From assembly GCF_013377015.1 (NCBI RefSeq), contig NZ_JACABA010000002.1, forward strand, positions 372,001 through 436,000: DNA of 64,000 bases, written 5' to 3'. Both the position numbers and the translations under genes were made by a program. Below are positions 57,669 through 64,000 of the stretch, piece after piece. The stretch's first letter is position 1. Every line of letters starts with the position of its first letter. The notes under the pieces were generated by a model that was given only the letters and a program-made list of their open reading frames with translations, made no database searches and was not told the origin of the DNA. This DNA is from Rhodopseudomonas sp. (GTDB lineage Bacteria > Pseudomonadota > Alphaproteobacteria > Rhizobiales > Xanthobacteraceae).

Positions 57669-58709
57669 TCAGCGGACCGCTTCCGCGAGCAGCCCGAACA
57701 CCGAAAACACCAGCGGCTTGCGCTCCAGATTGTAGGCTTCGGTGTCGCGCGCGGCGCGGCTGATCTTTTCCCACACCTCCGCCAGCCGCGCAAGGCGAGG
57801 CAAATTGGCGTTGGCGTCGCCGGCGCGCAGCTGCACGGCAATCCAGCGGTCGACGCCGTCGACGAACGCCGCCAGCGTGGCGCGATCGGTGCCGCCCAGC
57901 GCCTCGCCCAATGCATGCAGCGCGCGCGGATCGACAGCGGGCAGATTATTCAGCAACGCGGTGGTGCGCTGGTGCAGCTTCAGCGCGCCGCCGCCGAGCA
58001 GGCTCAGCGCCCGACTGACGCTGCCTTCGGACGCCGCCGCCGCCTCCGCCAGCAACGGGTCGGCAGGGTCGATGTCGGCGGCTTCGGCGGCGGCGCGGAC
58101 CACGTCGTCGGGGTCCAGTGGGCGCAGCCGCAGTTTGCGGCAGCGCGACTGGATCGTCGGCAGCACCCGGGCCGGCGCGTTGCTGACCAGCAAGAAGAGT
58201 GACTGCAGCGGCGGCTCCTCGATCACCTTGAGCAGCGCGTTGGCGGCATTGGCGTTCAATTCATCGACGGTGTCGACGATGCAGATCCGCCAGCCTTCGA
58301 CCGCGGCGGTAGAGCCGAAGAAGCCGATGGTCTCGCGCGATTCGTCGACCGTGATCACGTTGCGCAGCACGCCCTTGTCGTTCAGCGAGCGCTCCAGCGT
58401 CAACAGCCCGCCATGGGCGCCGGCCGCGACATGGCGGGCGACCGGATGCGTTGGATCGATCGCCAGCGTCTCGGCCGCCTGCACCGCAGGCGCCTGGGGA
58501 TCACGATGCGCGAGTACGAACCGCGCCATCCGGTAGGCCAGCGTCGCCTTGCCGATGCCCTGCGCGCCGCCGATCAGCCAGGCATGCGGAATCCGGCCGC
58601 TGCGGTAGGCTTCGAGCAGCGTCTGCTCGGCGGCACGATGGCCGAACAGCGCGGTGGTCTCGCGCGGGCTCTTCACCGCCCGCTCGGGCTCGGCCTTGCG
58701 GGCGCTCAT
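57669..58709 (-). CDS. holB: DNA polymerase III subunit delta'
   Basis: Clamp-loader subunit. 346 residues from ATG 58709 (MSARKAEPERAVKSPRETTALFGHRAAEQTLLEAYRSGRIPHAWL). The P-loop reads IGGAQGIGKATLAYRMA, a slightly degenerate Walker A as in delta' subunits, followed by RICIVDTVDELNANAANALLKVIEEPP, the AAA+ sensor block. The metG gene follows after 68 bp and tmk overlaps by four bases. Confidence 0.92.
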   Translation of the reverse strand: MSARKAEPERAVKSPRETTALFGHRAAEQTLLEAYRSGRIPHAWLIGGAQGIGKATLAYRMARFVLAHRDPQAPAVQAAETLAIDPTHPVARHVAAGAHGGLLTLERSLNDKGVLRNVITVDESRETIGFFGSTAAVEGWRICIVDTVDELNANAANALLKVIEEPPLQSLFLLVSNAPARVLPTIQSRCRKLRLRPLDPDDVVRAAAEAADIDPADPLLAEAAAASEGSVSRALSLLGGGALKLHQRTTALLNNLPAVDPRALHALGEALGGTDRATLAAFVDGVDRWIAVQLRAGDANANLPRLARLAEVWEKISRAARDTEAYNLERKPLVFSVFGLLAEAVR

Positions 58710-59398
58710 GTCAGCTCCGCTTCGGTGACTTTGGATAACGGCAGCCGATCGCGCACCGCCGCCCAGATGTCGTCCGCGACTTTGCGCGGCGGCTGAACGG
58801 CGTCGATCATGACGCAGCGTCCCGGTTCCGCCGCGGCGATCCGTCGGTAGGCCTCGCGCAGCTTGCGGTGAAACTCGATCCCCTCCGCCTCGAACCGGTC
58901 CGGCGCGGCAGCGCCCCGTCGAGCGGCGGCGCGCGTGATGCCGATCTCGACCGGGACGTCGAGAATGATGGTCAGGTCCGGCTTCAGATCGCCGATCGTC
59001 ACCCGTTCGATCGCGTTCAGCACCCCCGGATCCACTGCGCCCAGGCTGCCCTGATAGGCGCGGGTCGAGTCCGAAAACCGATCGCACAACACCCAGCTGC
59101 CTCGCGCCAGCGCCGGTCTGATCAGCGACTCGACATGATCGTCGCGGGCGGCGGCGAACAGCAGGGTTTCGGCCGCCGCGCCGCCGATCAGTCTGCCGAT
59201 GCCGGACAGCAGCACATGGCGGATGATCTCAGCACCGGGCGAGCCACCCGGCTCCCGCGTCACAATCGCGGGCAGCCGGGCGGCCTCCAGCCGCTGCGCC
59301 AGTAGCTTGATCTGGGTCGACTTGCCGGCGCCCTCGCCGCCCTCGAAGGTGATGAATCGTCCACGATTCACGTTGGCTGCGGCGCTTTGCTCAACCAT
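58706..59398 (-). CDS. tmk: Thymidylate kinase
   Basis: Phosphorylates dTMP to dTDP. 230 residues; Walker A TFEGGEGAGKSTQIKLLAQRL at residues 17-37, the DR(F/Y)xxS motif CDRFSDSTRAYQ near 104 and a lid region DVPVEIGITRAAAR. It overlaps holB by four bases and lies 2 bp downstream of the D,D-carboxypeptidase gene. Confidence 0.96.
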   Translation of the reverse strand: MVEQSAAANVNRGRFITFEGGEGAGKSTQIKLLAQRLEAARLPAIVTREPGGSPGAEIIRHVLLSGIGRLIGGAAAETLLFAAARDDHVESLIRPALARGSWVLCDRFSDSTRAYQGSLGAVDPGVLNAIERVTIGDLKPDLTIILDVPVEIGITRAAARRGAAAPDRFEAEGIEFHRKLREAYRRIAAAEPGRCVMIDAVQPPRKVADDIWAAVRDRLPLSKVTEAELT

Positions 59399-59400
59399 TG

Positions 59401-60657
59401 TCAGAGCTTCGCCGCGCCGGCGCGGAACAATCCGATCATCAACTCGCTGGCGCCATCGACGGCGCGGCGCAGGGTTGAACCGGTCGCCACCGCCTCGGCG
59501 GCCCGCAGCGGGATTTCCACCGCGATATTGGCGCCGCGCCAGACCCTGACAACGCCGACCGGCTGGCCGGGCTGAACCGGCGCATGCACTGGTCCGGTGT
59601 AGATGATGCGCGCGATCAGCTTGTCGCTGCCGTTCTTTTGCACCATCACCCGCACCGGTTCGGCGCTGGTCAATTGCACGCTGCGCTTCTCACCGCCAAA
59701 AACTTTGGCGAAGCCGACTGGGGCCTGCGGCGCGAACAAAGTGCGCGATTCGAAGTTGCGAAAACCCCATTCCAGCATCTTCTTGGCCTCGCTGGCACGG
59801 TCGTCGCCGTCCTCGAGCCCGTTGACCACGACGATCAGCCGCATCCCGTTCTGCACCGCGGAGCCAACCATACCGTAGCCGCCCTCCTTGGTGTAACCGG
59901 TCTTCAGCCCGTCGGCGCCGTTAAGCGAATTCAGCAGCGGATTGCGGTTGCTCTGCCGGATCTTGTTCCAGGTGAATTCCTTCTCGCCGAACAGCTTGTA
60001 GAACTCCGGATAGGTCTGGATCACATGGCGCGCCAGTCGGGCCAGTTCGCGCACCGTCATCTTGTTGCCGGGGTCGGGCAGACCGTTGGAATTGGCGAAG
60101 GTGGATTTCGGCAGGCCGAGTTCGCGGGCGCGCTTGGTCAGCATCTCGGCGAACACTGTCTCGTTGGCGGCGATGCCCTCGGCCAGGATCATGCAGGCAT
60201 CATTGCCACTCTGGATGATGGCGCCGTGCAGCAGGTCGTCGACCGAAATCTTGCTGTGAATCTCGGCGAACATGGTCGAGCCGCCCGCCGGCGCGCCGCC
60301 CCGACGCCAGGCGTTCTCGCTGACCCGATATTCGTCGGTCAGCTTGACCTCGCCCTTCATGATCAGGCTGAACACCAGCTCGGCGGTCATCAGCTTCATC
60401 ATGCTGGAGGGCGCGCGCAACTCGTCGGCGTTCTTCTCGAACAACACGCTGCCGCTGTCGGCCTCGATCAGGATCGCGGTCGGCGCGTCGGTGTCGTAGC
60501 CGCCGTCGTCCTTCTTGGCGCCCTGCACGCTGTTGTTGGCCGCATAGGCTAACCCACCCAGGCCGACCGCGATGACGACCAGGCCGGACAGCAGCCCGCG
60601 CCAGATCGGCGCGCGCTTGCGGCAGACAGCGCCAGATGATGATCGCGTGAAGGCCAT
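59401..60657 (-). CDS. D-alanyl-D-alanine carboxypeptidase (PBP5/6-type)
   Basis: Penicillin-binding protein that trims the terminal D-Ala of peptidoglycan pentapeptides. 418 residues with an N-terminal hydrophobic signal/anchor (about residues 20-40). Active-site motifs: SxxK as SSMMK near 85, SxN as SGND near 146 and KTG as DGLKTGYTKEG near 250. The C-terminal domain ends with a possible amphipathic membrane-binding helix. First gene of the tmk-holB-metG operon. Confidence 0.95.
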   Translation of the reverse strand: MAFTRSSSGAVCRKRAPIWRGLLSGLVVIAVGLGGLAYAANNSVQGAKKDDGGYDTDAPTAILIEADSGSVLFEKNADELRAPSSMMKLMTAELVFSLIMKGEVKLTDEYRVSENAWRRGGAPAGGSTMFAEIHSKISVDDLLHGAIIQSGNDACMILAEGIAANETVFAEMLTKRARELGLPKSTFANSNGLPDPGNKMTVRELARLARHVIQTYPEFYKLFGEKEFTWNKIRQSNRNPLLNSLNGADGLKTGYTKEGGYGMVGSAVQNGMRLIVVVNGLEDGDDRASEAKKMLEWGFRNFESRTLFAPQAPVGFAKVFGGEKRSVQLTSAEPVRVMVQKNGSDKLIARIIYTGPVHAPVQPGQPVGVVRVWRGANIAVEIPLRAAEAVATGSTLRRAVDGASELMIGLFRAGAAKL

Positions 60658-60818
60658 GAAGGGAATCCCGGACGCGGCGTTCTAACAGTTGCAGTCAGCG
60701 CGAACAACGCGGCTGTCGCGCGCTGCACCGGCTGGTTTCGATTGTGATGGCGTTTGATCAATCCTATCGTGCAACGAGGTCTGCTTCCATAAGAACTCCA
60801 AGACAGGGCGGAAACGCG

Positions 60819-61769
60819 ATGGAAACGTCACGAACGGTCTCGGTCAACGGGATCGATCTTTTTCTGCGTGAACAGGGCGAAGGACCGCTGGTCCTGCTTT
60901 GCCATGGCTGGCCGGAACTGTCGTATTCCTGGAGGCACCAAATCGCCGCCATCGCGGCGGCCGGGTTTCACGTGGTGGCGCCGGACATGCGCGGCTATGG
61001 CCGCAGCAGCGCGCCGCAGGACATCAACGCCTACAGCATCTTCGATCTGGTCGGCGACATGGTCGCCCTGGTGGCCGAATTGAAGCAGAGCCGCGCCGCG
61101 ATCATTGGCCATGACTGGGGCGCGCCGGTGGCGTGGCATGCCGCGCTGTTCCGGCCCGATCTGTTTTCGGCGGTGGCCGGATTGAGCGTGCCGCCGCCAT
61201 GGCGCGGCCGCGGCCGGCCGCTGGACAGTCTGCGCGACGGCGGCATCAAGAATTTCTACTGGCAGTATTTCCAGACCCCGGGCGTCGCCGAGGCCGAATT
61301 CGAGCGCGACGTCGCGCTGACGATGCGCGCGCTGCTGGGCCGCGGCTTTTCTGACCCATCGGCGTCGCTGTTCGTCGAAGACGGCAAGGGGTTTCTCGGC
61401 GACGCGCCCGCCGACCGGCCGCTGCCGGACTGGCTGACGGAAGCCGACCTCGCCTTTTTCGTCGACAGCTACCGGCAATCCGGGTTTCGCGGCGGGCTCA
61501 ATTGGTATCGCAATATCGACCGCAACTGGGAATTGACCGCGCCGTGGCATGGCGCCCAGATCCATCAGCCGTCGCTGTTTATCGCCGGATCGAACGATTC
61601 CGTCATCACCGGCCTGATCGGCGCCAAGCGCGTCGCCGATCTCGGGCAGGTACTGCCGATTCTGAAGGGCAAGCTGATCATCGACGGCGCCGGCCACTGG
61701 ATCCAGCAGGAGCGCCCCGCCGAGGTCAACGCGGCGCTGATCGGCTTCCTGAAAGACGCGGCGGTCTAA
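60819..61769 (+). CDS. Alpha/beta hydrolase, epoxide hydrolase-like
   Basis: 316 residues from ATG 60819 (METSRTVSVNGIDLFLREQGEG). The nucleophile elbow reads IGHDWGAPVAW with Asp as the nucleophile (about residue 100), the oxyanion motif is HGWPELSYSWRHQI, and the catalytic His is in GAGHWIQQERP near the end. This is the epoxide hydrolase / haloalkane dehalogenase-like clade. It lies on the opposite strand between rlpA and the carboxypeptidase, which are neighbours in related genomes. Confidence 0.9.
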   Translation: METSRTVSVNGIDLFLREQGEGPLVLLCHGWPELSYSWRHQIAAIAAAGFHVVAPDMRGYGRSSAPQDINAYSIFDLVGDMVALVAELKQSRAAIIGHDWGAPVAWHAALFRPDLFSAVAGLSVPPPWRGRGRPLDSLRDGGIKNFYWQYFQTPGVAEAEFERDVALTMRALLGRGFSDPSASLFVEDGKGFLGDAPADRPLPDWLTEADLAFFVDSYRQSGFRGGLNWYRNIDRNWELTAPWHGAQIHQPSLFIAGSNDSVITGLIGAKRVADLGQVLPILKGKLIIDGAGHWIQQERPAEVNAALIGFLKDAAV

Positions 61770-61776
61770 CCTTGCG

Positions 61777-62724
61777 CTAATATAGCCCGCGGGCCGACAG
61801 CAGACTGCCGATACTGTCATTGCTGGCCGGAGCATAGGCGGCGACCGGACGGGCCGTGGGCGGCGTATCGGCGCCATCGGCCTCATAGGATACCGAGCGC
61901 GGATTCGCCAGCTGCCGGCCTGCCGAACGCGAGCTGCGCGAGGCCGAGATTTCCGAGGTGGCGTTGATCGACGCCACGTCCATTGCGGTGTTGCCGAGCG
62001 AATAGGGCCTGCCTTCCGGCATCGGGATGTCGCCGCGCAACGGTCTTGTCGAGGCCGAGCCGCCCTGCATGTCCGGAACAAATGACCGCGCCGCCGCGAC
62101 CCGCACCAGCGACGGCGATGGCGCCGGCTCGCCGGTCCGCAAGGTGGCGATCAACTGGCGGTCGTCGGAGCCTTCCAGCGGCGCCCGGCCGACATATTCG
62201 ACCCGCACGCGGGCGATGCCTTTGCCTTTGAATTCAAGTAGTTCGGCGGCTTTGTTGGAAACATCTATGAGCCGATTGCCGTGATAGGGGCCGCGATCAT
62301 TGACGCGCACGACCAGCGACTTGCCATTGCCCAGATTGGTGACGCGGGCATAGCTCGGGATCGGTAAGGTCGGGTGCGCCGCGGTCAACGACGCCATGTC
62401 GAACACTTCGCCATTGGCGGTCAGCCGGCCATGGAAATCGTCGCCATACCAGGACGCCATGCCCTCGGCGCGATAGGACGGATCTTCTTCCGGCACATAC
62501 ACCCGCCCGGCGACGCTATAGGGCTTGCCGACCCGGTAAGTGCCGCCGCCCTTCGGCACCGGCTCGCCAAAACCGACCACCCGCGGGCTGCTGGAAACGC
62601 CATATTTCGGATCAACGCGACTGAATTTTCCTGATTGCGCGCAGTTCGCGACAGCGAGACACGCGCCCACCATGGCGACGGCGCGCGCCGCGCGGCCAAA
62701 CGAATCTCGTTCGCGAATCCTCAT
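61777..62724 (-). CDS. rlpA: RlpA-like lipoprotein
   Basis: 315 residues from ATG 62724 (MRIRERDSFGRAARAVAMVGACLAVANCAQ). The N-terminus has a lipobox-like LAVANC (Cys about 28), with Asn at -1 instead of Gly or Ala. The double-psi beta-barrel domain has the catalytic motifs ASWYGDDFHGRLTANGEVFD and VRVNDRGPYHGNRLIDVS, those of lytic transglycosylases that act on denuded glycans. The SPOR domain of E. coli RlpA is missing, and a long low-complexity C-terminal tail is present. Confidence 0.9.
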   Translation of the reverse strand: MRIRERDSFGRAARAVAMVGACLAVANCAQSGKFSRVDPKYGVSSSPRVVGFGEPVPKGGGTYRVGKPYSVAGRVYVPEEDPSYRAEGMASWYGDDFHGRLTANGEVFDMASLTAAHPTLPIPSYARVTNLGNGKSLVVRVNDRGPYHGNRLIDVSNKAAELLEFKGKGIARVRVEYVGRAPLEGSDDRQLIATLRTGEPAPSPSLVRVAAARSFVPDMQGGSASTRPLRGDIPMPEGRPYSLGNTAMDVASINATSEISASRSSRSAGRQLANPRSVSYEADGADTPPTARPVAAYAPASNDSIGSLLSARGLY

Positions 62725-62993
62725 GAATCCCCAAATACCATTACGCTGGCCGGCTGCCCAATTCGGACTATTGCCGACCGCGATCCAGACGCCGCCCACA
62801 TCAGCATCAAGATCTGACCATATCGCAGTCCGAACGCGGCGAAAATGGGGAGACGTCCGAGGTGGTGAATCAACCGTTGCGATTCCGACACCCTACCCCG
62901 GCATGATGCGACCTGCTCGCACATGGCGGCTCCCGGCGCTTGCTCTTGCCGGCGTTTGACGGAACACTCGGCGGGAATCGAAAAGGATCGCAT

Positions 62994-64000
62994 GTGACTG
63001 CTCCAGCCGAAGACCCCAAGCAGGCCCGCAATGATCTGGCATCCGCGATCGCCATCGGCGGCATCAGCACGGTGGCCTTTGCCGCGTCGCTTTTCGCCGC
63101 CTGGTATTTCGCCGCCACGCTGTTTCTGATCTTCGCCGGGGTCTTGTTCGGGGTGTTCCTCAGCGCCATCACCGAGTTGGTCGGGCGGGTGATCGGCGGA
63201 CCGCACGGATTGCGGCTGCTACTGGTGTGCGTTGTGCTGACCGGGCTGTTTTCCGGGATTGTGGTGCTGGGCGGCAATACCATCGCCGATCAGGCCACGC
63301 TGCTGAGCAATACGATCAAGTCACAGATCGTCAACGTCAAAGGCTTCCTCGAGCAACACGGCGTCGACACCAGTTTCCTTGAACTCGGGACGACGACATC
63401 GACCACAACGACGACCACAACAACCGATCATCCGGGCGTCGTGCCGCCACGCAACCTGCCGAGCGCGGGCGCGATCGCTTCGGGTGGCGGCGCCATCGTC
63501 AGCCAGACCCTGAAGCTGATCCTCGGCGCCGTCAGCGCGGTGGGGAACTTCTTCATCGTAATCTTCCTGGGGCTTTGCTTTGCGGCGCAACCCGGGGTCT
63601 ACCGCGCCGGCCTGATCCGGACCGCGCCGAGGCAGTTCCGGCCCCAGGTCTCCGCCATCGTCGACGACACCGGGGACATGCTGCAACGCTGGCTGCTGGC
63701 GCAGATGATCACCATGTTCGCGGTGTTCGCGGTGACCGCGATTGGCCTGACCATCATCGGCATTCCCGGCGCGTTCATACTCGGCATCCAGGCCGGGTTG
63801 CTCGCCTTCATTCCGACCGTCGGCGCCATCCTCGGCGGGCTGATCATCGTGCTGGCAGCGATCGCGTCGGGTTGGGTCGCGGTCGTCAGCGCCTTCGCGC
63901 TGTTTCTCGGGGTGCATTCGCTGGAAAGCTACATCCTGACGCCGCTGATCCAGCGCCAGGCGATCGACATCCCGCCGGCGACGTTGTTCGCGACGCAAAT
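62994..64000 (+). CDS. AI-2E family transporter, 5' part
   Basis: Starts at GTG 62994 with AAGGA upstream, and runs off the end of the window after 335 codons. Several hydrophobic helices are present: TVAFAASLFAAWYFAATLFLIFAGVLFGVFLSAI at the start, and ITMFAVFAVTAIGLTIIGIPGAFILGIQAGLLAFIPTVGAILGGLIIV with the conserved PTVGAILG, then ESYILTPLIQRQAIDIPPAT, a family signature. An unusual Thr-rich stretch (11 Thr in 12 residues) lies in an extramembrane loop near residues 133-145. Substrate unknown; the AI-2 name is historical. Confidence 0.88.
   Translation, partial: MTAPAEDPKQARNDLASAIAIGGISTVAFAASLFAAWYFAATLFLIFAGVLFGVFLSAITELVGRVIGGPHGLRLLLVCVVLTGLFSGIVVLGGNTIADQATLLSNTIKSQIVNVKGFLEQHGVDTSFLELGTTTSTTTTTTTTDHPGVVPPRNLPSAGAIASGGGAIVSQTLKLILGAVSAVGNFFIVIFLGLCFAAQPGVYRAGLIRTAPRQFRPQVSAIVDDTGDMLQRWLLAQMITMFAVFAVTAIGLTIIGIPGAFILGIQAGLLAFIPTVGAILGGLIIVLAAIASGWVAVVSAFALFLGVHSLESYILTPLIQRQAIDIPPATLFATQ

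Overview
This is a GC-rich, densely coded alphaproteobacterial chromosome segment. The backbone dgt-argS-SPOR protein-nagZ-scpA-scpB-tatA-tatB-tatC-serS-surE-pcm-LysM/M23 peptidase-yajC-secD-secF, the Rhizobiales-type block rlpA / D-Ala-D-Ala carboxypeptidase / tmk / holB / metG / TatD / MBL, GAAC-N7-GAAC SOS boxes and a complete bacteriophytochrome all point to the Bradyrhizobium/Rhodopseudomonas group, most likely Rhodopseudomonas palustris-like. The genus is inferred from gene content and order and was not tested by a database search. No rRNA, tRNA, CRISPR array, transposase or integrase was found.

Region by region. 1-9.4 kb: dgt tail, argS, a SPOR-domain membrane protein, nagZ, condensin partners scpA/scpB, the twin-arginine translocase tatABC and serS. 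9.4-14.3 kb: a CAP-domain secreted protein, a small Cys-rich secreted protein, surE, a single-domain receiver, pcm and a LysM/M23 envelope lipoprotein. 14.3-18.1 kb, minus strand: a bacteriophytochrome with an HWE-type kinase and a receiver, then a DUF815 AAA+ ATPase. 18.2-22.7 kb: yajC-secD-secF followed by two genes related to the mitochondrial complex I assembly factors NDUFAF3 and NDUFAF6. 22.7-30.3 kb: trmFO and many small single genes (DUF1127, DUF2189, DUF3597, a FAH-family protein with a Tat leader, a thioesterase, a GNAT protein, a TPR protein, a DUF3828-like protein and a 42-residue zinc-finger protein).

30.4-32.7 kb is an accessory islet: a DUF433/DUF5615 toxin-antitoxin pair, an Mrr-type restriction endonuclease, and a DUF4258 pair lying between uvrA and a diverged second copy of the uvrA 3' end. 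32.7-38 kb: uvrA and ssb each have their own SOS box but are separated by an outer-membrane porin and the relic tail of a second porin. 38-41.6 kb: mazG, queC, a small CxxC protein and a serine beta-lactamase family protein. 41.6-47.4 kb: a cobalt-type nitrile hydratase operon, a beta-barrel protein, an enoyl-CoA hydratase, a YdhR-type monooxygenase and a UvrD-like helicase. 47.6-54.4 kb: a collagen-like secreted protein, an AT-rich spacer with a coding relic, a TRAP transporter (P plus fused QM) followed by an acyl-CoA synthetase, a TetR pseudogene and a MAPEG protein. 54.4-64 kb: MBL/TatD/metG/holB/tmk/D,D-carboxypeptidase as a tightly coupled minus-strand operon, an epoxide-hydrolase-like gene, rlpA and the start of an AI-2E family transporter.

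Functionally the window joins translation, protein export (Tat, Sec), chromosome segregation and SOS repair housekeeping with accessory genes. The most unusual structures are the uvrA 3'-end duplication around a toxin-antitoxin-like pair, the split uvrA/ssb SOS region with a collapsed porin duplication, palindromic repeats translated inside uvrA, and the TetR gene with an in-frame stop. No complete, clearly undescribed multi-gene system could be demonstrated from sequence alone.
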